64,000 nt of DNA from positions 1-64,000 of the forward strand of contig CAYSER010000003.1 in assembly GCA_964430205.1 (NCBI GenBank). Reading direction: 5' to 3'. The DNA is from CAJBLF01 sp964430205 (GTDB lineage Bacteria > Patescibacteriota > Gracilibacteria > Absconditabacterales > Absconditicoccaceae). The first letter of the stretch is position 1; each line of letters opens with the position of its first letter. The notes below the pieces were generated by a model. The model saw only the letters and a list, made by a program, of their open reading frames with translations. It was not told the DNA's origin and made no database searches. Positions 42,011 to 52,909 of the stretch are shown here, in pieces. The position numbers were made by a program, and so were the translations under genes.

Positions 42011-42326
42011 GAATTTAGAATACAGAATTTAGAATTTAGAAGTCAGAATTTAGAAATCAGAATTTAGAATTGATAATTGANNNNNNNNNNNNNNNNNNNN
42101 NNNNNNNNNNNNNNNNNNNNNNNNNNNNNNNNNNNNNNNNNNNNNNNNNNNNNNNNNNNNNNNNNNNNNNNNNNNNNNNNAATTTAGAATTTAGAAGTCA
42201 GAATTTAGAAATCAGAATTTAGAATTGATAATTGAGAATTTAGAATGCAGAATTTAAAATTTAAAATTTAAAATTTAGAATTTAGAATTGAGAATATCGT
42301 CATTTTAGCATTTCAGCATTTTAGTC
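42011..42326. repeat. AATTTAGAAT word array interrupted by a 100-N assembly gap
   Basis: Words AATTTAGAAT, AATTTAGAAGTCAG and AATTTAGAATTGATAATTGA fill both sides of the N run (42081-42180). The ~55 bp before the gap and the ~55 bp after it are the same sequence, so this is likely a scaffolding join between contigs ending in the same array. No gene. Confidence 0.85.
42081..42180. other. assembly gap (100 N)
   Basis: Run of N of round length, an assembler placeholder; true length unknown. Confidence 0.99.
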
Positions 42327-43250
42327 ATGAAGAACGTTTTGCGCTTCGGCAATGTCGGTCGGATCCATCTCTTCGAGCCAAGCAAGGATGAAATCAATGA
42401 GCTCGTGCAGACCTATGATCTCCATGAATTGATCGAAGAGGATCTCTTCGAATTGACGAACCAAGAGAAAATAGATGTCTATGAGGACTATATGTTCATC
42501 GTCCTCAATTTCCCTAAATACAACGTGGACACCAAGAAATATTATCTGAATGAATTCAGTATCGTGCTCGGCAAAGATATGATCATCACGATGACGAAAT
42601 TCGATACCAACCACATCAAATCCATCATAGAGGAATACGGTGAAGAGCTCAAAACCAGGGAATCCGATGAGGATTTCAAGATCTCTCCCTACTATATTCT
42701 CTATAAGGTCCTGGATGCCATGTACGACAAAAGCATCAAGATGCTGACCAATTCCTCCAAAGATGTCACTGCGCTCGAAGACCAGCTTTTCAGCTCCCAA
42801 AAACTCGAAAAAAACTTGCTCGAAAACCTTACCATCAAGAAACGCAATATCGTGTCGCTCAAGCACACCTTCGCTCCGCATAAGGAAATCCTTGACGAAC
42901 TGCAGGCTGCCCTGCCGAATTTCTCCAAGGAAGATCTCGATGTCTATTTCGAGGATCTGGAATATAAGCTCGAGAAGATCATGAACACTATCGCCATCAG
43001 CTTTGAGAATGTCGATTCGCTCGCTGATACCTATAACTCACTGATGAATATCAAGACCAACTCCATGATCGGTGTCCTGACTATCTTCGCAGCGATCACC
43101 TGAGTATTGACCTTGATCAGCTGAATCTATGGCATGAACATATCCCTTCCCGGACAAGAGATCGAGTATTCCTTCATCATGCTTATGGGAGTCATGTTCA
43201 TCGTCTGCATTATCCTGCTCTGGATCTTCAAGAAGAAAAGACGGATCTAA
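42327..43250 (+). CDS. corA: CorA-family Mg2+/Co2+ transporter
   Basis: 307 residues. Long N-terminal cytoplasmic alpha/beta domain and stalk helix, then two C-terminal TM helices with the signature YGMN between them (LISGIYGMNISLPG), which is diagnostic for CorA. Pentameric magnesium channel. The standard ORF stops at TGA 43101, giving the glycine after IFAAIT; the two TM helices are only recovered with table 25. Basic tail KKKRRI at the C-terminus. Confidence 0.95.
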
Positions 43251-43319
43251 AAATTAACTAACAGTGAACAGTGAACAACTAACAATAAATGAATTTATCT
43301 ACTCTAGAAAAATATCATT

Positions 43320-43670
43320 ATGGAAAGTGTTTTAAGAACTAAAAGTTATGATTTTAGCATTAGAGTAGTAAAACTCTATCAACATTTATCACAAGAAAAA
43401 AGAGAGTTCATACTTAGCAAACAGTTAGTAAGATCATGAACGAGTATTTGAGCGTTGATTCGTGAAGCTGAATTTTGACAATCTAAACCAGATTTTATAA
43501 ACAAAATGAATATAGCTCTCAAGGAAGCTAACGAAACATTATATTGGCTCGATATACTTCAGGATACAGGATATATCAACAAAGATCAGTACCAAGACAT
43601 TTATCCATTGTGACATGAAATTCTCAAAATATTAATTTCCAGCATAAAAACTCTAAAAACCAAAAAATAA
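43320..43670 (+). CDS. four-helix-bundle protein (S23/IVS-type, TIGR02436-like)
   Basis: 116 residues, all-helical, matching the four-helix-bundle family first found in 23S rRNA intervening sequences; motif LVRSGTSIGALIREAEF is typical. Function unknown. Codon use is strikingly A/T-rich compared with its neighbours corA and the gene at 43722, which suggests recent arrival, yet its conserved glycines are TGA, so its donor shared the code. A second family member is at 45514-45855. Confidence 0.85.
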
Positions 43671-43721
43671 CAACTCATGTTTTCAATTGTTAGTTGTTAG
43701 TCATTAGTTGTTAGTTGTATA

Positions 43722-44549
43722 TTAGAAGTTCCTGAATATCTCTTGGAGTCTTCTCCTCTCCTTCTCGGCTTCCTCTTTTTCCTTGATCTCTTTCTCGATC
43801 TTCCTGAGCTCTTCCGATGCGAGGAAGATGAACTTATTGAGCTTATCCATCACTTGCAGTTTCTTTTTCTGATCGTCCGCGAAATCCTCTACTTCATTGA
43901 AGAGCATCGTATCATTGACGATCACCTCGAGTGATGAGGATTCCTGATTGAAGGTGAATCTCAGTTCATTGACTGTCTCCTCTTCCGTTTCCTTATCCTG
44001 CTCTATCTTGGTGATGAAGAGCATCGGATCGTAGGTCTCATCAAGATAGAATCTATAAGAGATATAGACCTTATCATTATCCGCTCCTAGGATATCGAAG
44101 TAATCTTCGCCCGATCCCATGCGTCCCTTGATGTCATAAATCTTCTTGGTGATATCAAGCAACTCTCAGAATTTTTTCTGGGCGTCCGATTGTAGCTTCT
44201 GTTCTCTAGGTGACTCGATAGCTTCTGGTTCTGGCATAGCTACCGTTTCTCTCTCAGGCTCCTGTGCGGGAGCTTGCTGTACGGGAGGCACGGCAGATGG
44301 TTCAGCTTCCTGCACTTGCGGTTGCGTGTTTTGTGGCTGTGGGACAGGAGAGACATTTGATGTTTTATCTTCGCCGGGAAGGGGTTCATAGGGATATGCA
44401 GCATCCAATTGCTCGTATCAAAGATCCTCCGTCTCGGGCTTAGCTTCAGGTATAGCAGCGAATATATCCTCTCATCAGAGAATTTCATCAGTTGCACTCT
44501 GCTGTTGCCCTTGCTGTCCTTGTATCTGTTGGGTGTCAGTATCAGCCAT
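43722..44549 (-). CDS. hypothetical protein with Q/P/E-rich N-terminus
   Basis: 275 residues. The first ~130 residues are low-complexity (QQIQGQQGQQQS, then P/Q/E-rich VPQPQNTQPQVQEAEP). The C-terminal half is a charged alpha/beta domain ending in a long Glu/Lys coiled coil (KEIKEKEEAEKERRRL). No membrane segment. Three TGA glycines recover the true start at 44549. No family recognised. Confidence 0.65.
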
Positions 44550-44799
44550 GACTCATGATATGAATGCTAAAATGTTCAAATGATTAAATGACCTGCTGAA
44601 ATGTCTATATGACATCATTTGGTCGCTTATGCATTTTGTCGTTTAATCATTTTAATTATATCCAGATTCCTCCGTTTTGCAAATTTTCACTCTATCATAG
44701 CTATGGACAATGCTATGGGGATTGAATGGTCTTGTAATCATGGATTTTTTCCATAGATATGGAACTGTCAGTTTTTATATTTTTTGTTTTTTTGGGTAC

Positions 44800-45153
44800 A
44801 TGTCAGAAGAAAACACTATCATCAGCCAGACAAAACTCTTTGTCGGCGGGTTGAACCGGAAATTGAGATGAAAAGATCTCAGAGAGGAATTCTCTAAGTT
44901 TGGAGAGGTCGCTTTCGCTAGAGTGAAACTCGATCCAGAAACCAACAAGAGCAGAGGTTTCGGGTTCGTAGAGTTCGTGAATCCTGAAGATGCCGCTAAA
45001 GCGCAACAAGCTATGGACGGTCAGGAAATCATGGGAAGAGCCGTTAAGGTCGATTTCGCGAAAGAAAATCCTGATAGGATCAAGGCGAGAGAAGAAGGGA
45101 CCACGGTGCCTATGTATGAAGACGAGGAGGATAAGATGCAGATGGCTGCATAA
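44800..45153 (+). CDS. RRM-type RNA-binding protein
   Basis: 117 residues with one RNA-recognition motif: RNP2 LFVGGL (about 13-18) and RNP1 RGFGFVEF (about 51-58), then a short acidic tail (YEDEEDKMQMAA). Such small RRM proteins in bacteria bind single-stranded RNA and often respond to cold. TGA encodes the Gly of RKLRGKDL. Followed by a strong terminator. Confidence 0.92.
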
Positions 45154-45175
45154 TGCACCCTTATTATATCCATTG

Positions 45176-45210
45176 AAACACGCGTATCTCTGATGATCGC
45201 GTGTTTTTTT
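45176..45210 (+). terminator. rho-independent terminator after RRM gene
   Basis: Stem AAACACGCG / CGCGTGTTT, loop about 13 bases, T7 run. Confidence 0.85.
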
Positions 45211-45513
45211 CGTCTACGGGATCAGCAAGCTGCACAACAAAAGTTATCGCTTTAGCATGACTTCTGCTTGCAAACAGCACCTATACCCATACTCTCATCC
45301 CCGACTATGGGGTCCGTACGCGAGGTGAGGAATATTACTTCCTATCAATCTCCTGGGAGCCACAAAATCATGGTGCATTCCATGACGGAGCTACCCACTC
45401 TTAAGTTTTTAGGAGCACGACTTGCCTTCTACGACTCCGTGGTCATTAAAACGAATAAACGGTGAAACGACTAAACGATAAAACGATGCATTTTATCTTT
45501 AAACGTATACGAA

Positions 45514-45855
45514 ATGCAGTTTGAAGAACTCAAAATGTGGCAGGATTGACAAGAGTTATATGATTGTTTGGCAGATATTTTCAATAAGGATGTATTCAAG
45601 GATTATTTTTTCAGAGAACAAATATTGAAAGCAACACTAAGTATTTCAAACAATATAGCCGAATGATTTGAAAGGGAAACCAATAACGAACTAAAAAGAT
45701 TTCTCTATATAGCAAAATGAAGTTGTGGCGAGGTAAGAAGTATGTTACATTTGGCTTATAAAAGTCATTTTATAGATCAAATAACCTTTGAAGCACTATC
45801 AGATAAATCTAAACATATCAGCATAATGATATATAAGTATATCGAAAAACTTTAA
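45514..45855 (+). CDS. four-helix-bundle protein (second copy)
   Basis: 113 residues. Typical family pattern SISNNIAEGFERETNNELKRFLYIAKGSCGEVRS (split over residues 47-81), all helical. The Gly in AEGF and AKGS are TGA. As with the copy at 43320, base composition is more A/T-rich than neighbours. The start ATG follows an ATTTTATCTTTAAACG stretch by about 12 bp. Function unknown. Confidence 0.87.
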
Positions 45856-45909
45856 TAACGATATCACATCGCTTAGTCATTTGAACGTTTAGTCGTTTAA
45901 TCGTTCTTT

Positions 45910-46227
45910 ATGAAGAAAATAAATGAGTCATTCAACTGCATCAATTGCTGAAAAGCGATTCCTCAGGCGCTCAAGACCTGCAGGAATCATTGCCCATATT
46001 GTTTCGTCTCTCTCCATGTAGACGATAAGATACCATGAGATAGGGCGACACAATGCTGAGGCAGGATGTACCCCATCGCCTATGAAATCAGGAACGGACA
46101 GATGAAAATCTGCTTCCAATGCAAGGAATGCGGGAAAATCCATCGGAACAAGAGAGCCGATGATGATGAAGTAATCAAACTTGATGAGTATATCAAACAC
46201 TATAAGGATATCCTGTATGGACCGTAA
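45910..46227 (+). CDS. RNHCP-domain zinc-ribbon protein
   Basis: 105 residues. Contains the name-giving RNHCPYC motif plus FNCINCGKAIP, QCGGRMYPI and CFQCKECGKIHRNKRADDDE; the four CxxC-like pairs should bind two zinc ions. Matches the small RNHCP family of unknown function. TGA encodes three glycines next to the Cys ligands. Confidence 0.88.
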
Positions 46228-46364
46228 TACCTCGGTGAATGTTGAAAGATTGAAATGTGGAAAAATGGGATCAGATATTGGGATCTTGGAACTGGGACCT
46301 GGAACCAAATACGCACATTCAGTTGTTCCAAAATCTATCGTTCCATCGTTCTACAGTCGAATAG

Positions 46365-47399
46365 TTATTTCTTAGCTTCTTTGGCAAGGATCTCATCTTC
46401 GATGAATCCCGCGAAGGTAGGCTCCTTGTCCTTGAGATGCTTGAGAATCTCCTCGATAGTGTCACCCTTTTTGTTTTCCTTGCCTCGCGCGAGTACGCCT
46501 TTCTTCGTGAGGTCGTCTTTGAGTAATTTTGCATATTCTTTCCTGCGTTCCGCTTTAGCCTCTTTGTCTAATGTCTTCCGATCCGGGAAAGCTGTCTTTC
46601 TCTCCTCTTCCTCTTTCTTTTTGGACTCATCATTGCGCTGTTTCTTGACATCGTCTATGCTCTTTGGCTTCTCCCCAAGTTTTGTAGCCGGTTTCGTATC
46701 TCATGAGGTCGGAGCGTCTTTCTTCGTTTTGGCATCAGGGAGCTCTGTCTTGGATTCAGATCTCTTTTCTGGTTTTGGTTCTGGCTTAGGTTCTGGTTTC
46801 GGTTCTGGCTTAGGTTCCGGTTTCGGTTCTGGCTTCGGCTCTGGTTTCTTCGCTTCCGGTTTTTTTTCTTCTTTCTTTTCCGTAGGCGCTCATTTCTTAG
46901 CACCCAGGAATCAAAATGATTGCTCCTTAATCTGATTTACTCGCGTATCGCCTTTTGTTTCATGCGTATCGTAGGTCTGGAAGTCGAATCCTTTCTTCTT
47001 GCTGAAGATCCTGGTCGCGTTCTTGAGCCCTTTGAACATCTTGCCTGGCGTATAGAGCAGCTTCTTGAATGGCTGCCGGACACCTTGATTGAGGCCGCTG
47101 GCCATACCTGCTCCCGCTATCATGAACGGTCTCCACGTCACGGCTGAAACGAAATTGACAGGTACCTTGAGCATCTTCTGATATCGTTTGCCTTCGACCT
47201 TGGAGAAATTGAGGAAATTGTGGGCTAACGCATCTCGGGTTTGCTTGTTCACCTCAGCGATATTCTTAGCGGAGCTATATCACTGTCTCGGAATATTGGC
47301 TAATGCATTGCCGGCCTCTCCTCCCCGCCTGAGCGGAGTTGCGATGGTATTGCCGGTCATAAGGGCAGCGTTGTTTACGCCTTGTTTGAATTTTCCCAT
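46365..47399 (-). CDS. basic/proline-rich repeat protein of unknown function
   Basis: 344 residues. N-terminal ~150 residues with hydrophobic/amphipathic stretches (MLKVPVNFVSAVTWRPFMIAGAGM), then a KPEPKPEP repeat tract (about 190-215), then a long Lys/Glu-rich coiled C-terminus. TGA joins RQGYSSAK, SFGFLGAK and others. Resembles adaptor or scaffold proteins with a proline-rich spacer (compare TonB-like PEP tracts), but no known C-terminal domain is seen. Confidence 0.65.
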
Positions 47400-47647
47400 G
47401 ATACATACGTTCGGAGATAAACTCCGAATATTATAACTATTTTATCTGAATTGTCAAATTTTCCAGCTAAATGGAATGGGATTGCAATAAAATGATAAAA
47501 AACTACCCTTTGAAAGTAAAAATGAACCATTAATGATGAATGATGAAAGATTCGTCACCGTATGCACTATCGTATCATACGATACGTCTACACCAACAAT
47601 CCGACATTGTTCATTGTTAATTTTTAATTATTAATTGATGGTAACGT

Positions 47648-48679
47648 ATGGATCTCTCTTCCTTCAAGATCACCTTCGACGGTATCCTACAGACCTATGT
47701 CCATGCCAAGATAGAGCAATCCAAGCAGCTTATCAACGACAAGAAGATCAACAAATTCATCGATTATATCTCTACCTTCATCTTCTCCGGCGGCAAGAGG
47801 ATCAGGCCGTATGGATTATGGGTCATCTACAGATGATTCGGGGGACAAAACGAGAAAGCCATCCTGAATTTTGGGATCATCTTCGAGCTTCTTCACTCTA
47901 TGGCACTCATCCACGATGACATCANNNNNNNNNNCGCGCCTACTATGCACTCATACATCGAGACCCTATTGAAAACCTCCCCTCAAGCTCAGCATGTAGC
48001 CGAAGGGCAAGCTATCCTCATCGGCGATCTTTTGCTCTCACGAGTCTATGAGCTGCGGTACAAAGAGCATGATTTCCCTAAAAATCTCTTATGGGATGCT
48101 AGAGAGAATGTCCATCGTATGATCGAGGAAGTGATCCTAGGGCAGATGATCGATGTAGATATGATGATCTCCAAGCCTGCATCGCTTTCGCTGATCGACA
48201 AGAAAAACACGTATAAGACCGCATCCTATACCTTCACAAGACCTATGCTCACCTGAGCTATCCTCGCTGGTGCTTCCGAAGAACAGAAAGAACTCGTTAG
48301 AGAACTCGGAAATCAGATGGGTATGGCATTCCAGATGAGAGATGACTATCTCGACATTATCGGCGGCGATAAGACCAAGACCGCGTTCAGCGATATCCAG
48401 GAAGGACAGCAAACCTATTTCACCAATTATATCTTCACCCACGGAACACCAGAGCAGAAACAGCTGCTCCAAGGAGCTATGGGCAAGAGACTTGACGATA
48501 CCCAGATCACCGCCTTGCAAACGATGTTCCAGGAGAGCGGAGCGATGCAATTCGGCAAAGACGGTATCTTGGACTGCAGCAAGAAAGCCAAAGATATCCT
48601 AGAGCAACTCCAGCTCAATGAGGAGGCGAAAGCGAGCATTCTCGGATTGATCAAGAAAATGGAGAAAGTGGAGCACTAG
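47648..48679 (+). CDS. polyprenyl (isoprenyl) diphosphate synthase, interrupted by a 10-N gap
   Basis: ~343 residues plus missing ones. Conserved: FSGGKRIRP, first Asp-rich motif start LIHDDI, PTMH after the gap, GQMIDVDMM, TASYTF, and second Asp-rich motif FQMRDDYLDIIGG. Elongates allylic diphosphates with IPP to make lipid carriers. The N run (47926-47935) falls inside the first DDxxD...RR region; only five residues separate DDI and PTMH where about ten are usual, so the gap is longer than drawn. Stop TAG. Confidence 0.9.
47926..47935. other. assembly gap (10 N) inside the polyprenyl synthase gene
   Basis: Placeholder of arbitrary length; it removes the second half of the first aspartate-rich motif. 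Confidence 0.98.
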
Positions 48680-48705
48680 ACATTAGCACAAAAACATACT
48701 CATAA

Positions 48706-48736
48706 AAAAAACCTTACCGATTTGGTAAGGTTTTTT
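48706..48736 (+). terminator. terminator between polyprenyl synthase and adhesin genes
   Basis: AACCTTACC / GGTAAGGTT stem with loop GATTT, A-run before and T6 after; can serve both convergent genes. Confidence 0.85.
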
Positions 48737-48760
48737 ATTATGTGTTGATGTTGCTATTTC

Positions 48761-50058
48761 TTATGGTCTATCTGCTAGATTATCTCATGCATCTATAGGT
48801 ACCCCACCACCAACTGCTGGTGTACATGTTTCAGATCGAGTACCTCATGTACCTAATATGATCGACATTGCAACTGATCATGTCCTTGCACATCAGAGAA
48901 ATACTGTTNNNNNNNNNNTGTTGATTTTATGTCTGTTGCAGAACAATAAGAAGCGACAATTATTTTTCCGACATCTCATGTCGTTGTACATCGTGATTTA
49001 CCGGGAGTACCTACCTGTACACTCTCAGTGAATTTACCTTCTCCTATAACATGCAATCTTGTTAGAGGATTAGCTACTCCGATACCCATATTCCCTCCTG
49101 TAGTAAGTACTGCAACTGCGGTTGATGTACGTGGTTCTTTTCATGCTGCCAGAACCAAACTTCCATCTCTGTTCCGTATCAATCATATTGTTGTTCCAGG
49201 TACATCAAAGGTACTACCAAAATCACTCGTACCTCAATGAGCAACTACCAATCAATCACCACCTCCACCATTTTTTATGTTTATGAAGGCATTGGTAGAA
49301 TTGGGTGCTACTGTTATGGTTCCTCCACTATATAATTCTAATCTTTGTGTTGGCAAATCTGTTCCGATACCAACGTTTCATGTGTTGTAATAAATGCTTG
49401 TACCATCTTTTCATGTAAGCCAGAGAGACTCACTACCTCATCCAATAGGCCATGTATTTCTACATACACCCAACAAACAAATTCCATTGAAATTACCCGT
49501 TCCGTTTACATCCAGTGTATATAACGGTTTATCTGTACCGATACCAACATTCCCTCCTTGATTGAATATGTTTTTGTTTGTCGTATTCCATGATGCTCCA
49601 CTCCAGAATGGAGTTGCTCCATCTATTCCTGTTTGTAAAAATCACATTGCTCATGTATCTCACTTCGCTCCGGTAGCTCATGTCGCTCATGTAGCTCATG
49701 TAGCTCCCTGTCATGATCACAAAAGGGCTTTGATGAAGTCATAGACCAAATCGCTCGTTACACCGATGATCTTTCCATTGGCATCCGTTCCCAATACTGT
49801 CTTGTTGGCTAAATTGGTGATCGTGATCCCGCCGCTCAAGGTACCATCGAGGATGATCCCTGTCGTAGCCGTGTTGCTTCCGTCAGCAGTCAGGAATATC
49901 TTCTGGATGTATTGGATGGTATTAGGCACGACGACACTGATATCAAACGCTTGCGTCATCAACAATACCGCTGACATACCGAAAAAGAATATCGTCGCTC
50001 CTTTGAAGAAGTTCATATTCCTTGGTTTGCGGAGTAAATTTTTGCTAGTGAAAGCCAT
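48761..50058 (-). CDS. surface adhesin / tail-fibre-like protein with collagen-like GAT repeat, interrupted by a 10-N gap
   Basis: ~430 residues. Short N-terminal hydrophobic anchor (FFKGATIFFFGMSAVLLM), a beta-rich region, then a collagen-like GQGATGATGATGATGAKGDTGA segment (residues about 116-138, glycines mostly TGA), then repeated NVGIGTD-type units and Gly-rich beta-roll sequence like phage tail fibres and bacterial adhesins. C-terminal Cys-containing part after the gap ends with ADRP and TAA (48761-48763). Frames before and after the 10-N gap differ by one, so the gap length is not 10; the two parts are otherwise one gene. Confidence 0.78.
48909..48918. other. assembly gap (10 N) inside the adhesin gene
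   Basis: Coding frame shifts across the placeholder, so the true length differs from 10 by a non-multiple of three. Confidence 0.97.
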
Positions 50059-50142
50059 GGATGAAATGATGAAATGGTAAAATGATGAAATACTACATTG
50101 CTTTTTGCTTATAGTAAGTATATCCCCGTTCTCCCAAAAGAC

Positions 50143-50168
50143 AAAAAATCTAACCCCAGAGGGCTAGA
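50143..50168 (-). terminator. terminator downstream of ftsK
   Basis: On the minus strand TCTAGCCC-TCTG-GGGTTAGA followed by T6. Confidence 0.7.
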
Positions 50169-50211
50169 TTGACTTGTTATTTTGATTTTTTGTGATGTAA
50201 TCGCCTTTATG

Positions 50212-52326
50212 CTAGATGAATATGTCTCTCGGTTTCGCGCCGTCTTGCGGACCGATGATGCCTTTCTCCTCCAGGATATCCATGATCCTCGCTGCGCGTG
50301 CGAATCCTACGCCGAGCTTCCTCTGGAGCAACGTAGCTGAAGCTTTCCTCGTCTGTGAAATGACTTGGATAGCCTGTTCCACCAGATCATCATCATTGTC
50401 TCATCATCCAGAAAAGAGCTGCTCCCCTGCCTCGAGCTTGTTCTCAAGCAGGCTGACGATCTCCTGGTTGTAGATATCCTCTTCGGTAAGGCCACCCATA
50501 TATTTGGTCTTCAATGTCATAACGATCTTCTCTATCTCTTCCGTGGAAACGAACGGCGCTTGGATTCTTGTCGGCGATTTGGTGGAAGGATCCATATAGA
50601 GCATATCTCATTTCCCGAGCAAGGTCTCGGCTCATTTCCTACCTATGATCGTCCTACTGTCGATCTCGGATACCGTACCGAATGCTATCCTTGTCGGCAT
50701 ATTCGCCTTGATGAGACCGGTGATGACATCGACCGATGGTCTCTGTGTCGCGATGATCAGATGGATGCCCACCGCTCTCGCTTTCGCTGAGATATGCGTG
50801 ATACAATTCTCCACATCTCTCTTTGCCTTGGAGAGCATCATGGACGCCAATTCATCGACGATGAAGACAATACGGAACATCCTTTCGCCTTTTATCTTCT
50901 GGTTGTATTCATCGATATTCTTGACTCTCGCCTCCTTGAGCACGCCGTACCTCCTCTCCATCTCATGCTCGGTCCGTTTGAGAAGCTTCAATGCTTTCTC
51001 CGGCTCAAAGACGATCGGAGCCAGAAGATAAGGAAGCCCCGCGTACAATTCCAATTCGACCTGCTTCGGATCGACCATCAGAAATTTTAGTTCAGAAGGG
51101 GTATTCTGGTACATGAGCGAGAGGATGAAGTCATTGACGCCGACAGATTTTCCTGATCACGTAGCACCAGCGACGAGCAGATGTGGCATAGACTCTAATG
51201 TCTTGACGATGACCGTGCCATCTATCGCTTTACCCAATGCGAGATTATTATCTGATTTTTTCATTTCGTTACTGAACTCGTTGGTGCTCAGGATATCGCC
51301 GAGACGCACCATGACCGGCTTAGGATTAGGCAATTGGATACCTACGCAATCGGTTCACGGGATAGGCGCCACGATGCGGACCGACTTGGATTTGAGCGAG
51401 AGCGAGATATCATTTGAAAGGCCTTCTATCGTCGATAGCCTGATCCCCTCATCCGGTTTTATCCTGATCTGCACTATAGAGGGTCCGATATCGAACCCTT
51501 CGATCATGATCGGGACATTGAACTCCATCAGCTTATTCTGCAATGCTTTCGCCTTCTCCATAAGGAAGGCCTCATCGATCGTGACGATCTGATCTGCGCT
51601 CGTCTCGAGGACGGTATAGTTGAATGTCGGCTTTTCGGCTGAGAAATTTATGGATGGACGTGCCTTCTTCTCTTTGATCTGTTCCTTCTCCTGGATCTTC
51701 TTCTCGAGCTTATCCTTGAGGAGCGATTTGATGAGCGAACGAGAAATAGGCTTTCCGAACTCAGGTTTGTCTTCTTCTTCCTCCTCTTCCTCTTCGTATC
51801 TCGACGACTTCTGCTTGGAAGGCTTAGGCGCTTTCTCCGTCTTGAGCGTTATCTTGGGGAAGGAGAAATTGAGGGTGTAGAGGATCCGAGCGATCGCGAG
51901 GATCAGCAGGATGATGATGAATGTTTTCGTGGCTATGGCTTTACCGCCGAACATGCCTTGCAACAGAGCGATAAGCGGCCGGGAGATGTATCATCAGAGC
52001 GCTTCGTACTTGGTTGCGTCGCCATCGATAATCGGGAAATTGATGATGCCGGAGATGATGACGATGACGACCATGAACTGTCTCAAAAAGAGTTTCATCA
52101 TATGGCCCTTGGCCATGATCAAGATACCCACAAGGAAACATAATGCGAAAAAAACATAGAGCCCCACCTCTCAAAACGCTATGCTCGCATAGGTCTTGAG
52201 GAACATGAGAACAGGTGATCACTCCGCGAAATAGAGCGAAAAGAAAAACAACGATCCCAATACGGTCAAGCTTATCCCCAATCTGAACTTATTGAGTATG
52301 ATATTCTTTTTCCTTCTTCTAGACAT
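50212..52326 (-). CDS. ftsK: DNA translocase FtsK/SpoIIIE
   Basis: 704 residues. Four N-terminal TM helices, an acidic linker with a poly-Glu run (EEEEEEEE), then the motor: Walker A VAGATGSGKS (its first glycine pair includes TGA), Walker B FRIVFIVDELASMM, ATQRPSVDVITGLIKANMP. A C-terminal winged-helix gamma domain (TRKASATLLQRKLGVGFARAARIMDILEEKGIIGP split over the end) reads KOPS-like sites. Pumps chromosomes through the septum and coordinates dimer resolution. Start ATG 52326; four standard-code ORFs joined. Confidence 0.94.
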
Positions 52327-52697
52327 ACGATACGTTAATCAGAGATGAAAAATGAAAAATAAATAATGAAACCTGTTTGCCCTGCCTACCAGACAGGGAG
52401 GCGATAGGCAAGAATGATTGTTTATGTTCGCTATGGACTACGATAAATCTCTACTAGTCAATAGGAATGCAATTCCCGAATCATTCATCATTCATTATTA
52501 ATTATTGATTAATATCGTTCAAGTCAGGTTTTTCAATGTTAAATCCTTTCCAAAAGATGATTTTCTGATCCAATTCCAATACTATCTATTGACATTTTAC
52601 TTTCTATTACCTATATCATACGATATCTTTTTCACCTGTTTTTTCGATATATCATGAAACAACTGAGCATCGATAAAAGCATCACCTTACGCGAAGA
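52327..52697. other. 371-bp intergenic region with promoter
   Basis: Contains a CCTGCCTACCAGACAGG...GATAGGC palindromic stretch (52381-52410), AT-rich ATTCATTAT words, and the promoter at 52589-52617. It also contains the short frame MKQLSIDKSITLREE (from ATG 52654), which ends at TAG and is probably the out-of-frame start of the following sigma-like fragment. Confidence 0.65.
52589..52617 (+). promoter_or_regulatory. sigma70-type promoter
   Basis: TTGACA (52589-52594), 17-bp spacer, TATATC (52612-52617) followed by ATA. A perfect -35 with good spacing, 37 bp before the ATG of MKQLSID. Confidence 0.7.
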
Positions 52698-52826
52698 ATG
52701 GATGAGATAGCGGCGACGCTTGATATGAGCCGTGAAAGGATAAGGCAGATCAAAGAAAGAGCCATCACCAGGATTAAGCGCTCTTCCGGATCAAACAATC
52801 TCCTAAAACACTATCTCTGAAGATAG
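52698..52826 (+). pseudogene. sigma-70 region 4-like HTH fragment, apparently frameshifted
   Basis: 42-residue frame MDEIAATLDMSRERIRQIKERAITRI..., which matches the helix-turn-helix of sigma-70 region 4.2 (EIAxxLxMSRERIRQIxxxAxxRI). Immediately upstream, in another frame, MKQLSIDKSITLREE (52654 on) supplies the residues normally preceding this motif; joining the two needs a single-base shift near 52697. It may be a remnant of a sigma factor, a tiny stand-alone HTH protein, or a sequencing indel. Promoter upstream looks intact. Confidence 0.5.
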
Positions 52827-52909
52827 CTTACCACATTTTTTATTGAAAGCACGAGGGTTTTCTTTACTATCAGAGCCCCGATTTTACTCTCCTAAATATA
52901 GCCCTTATC

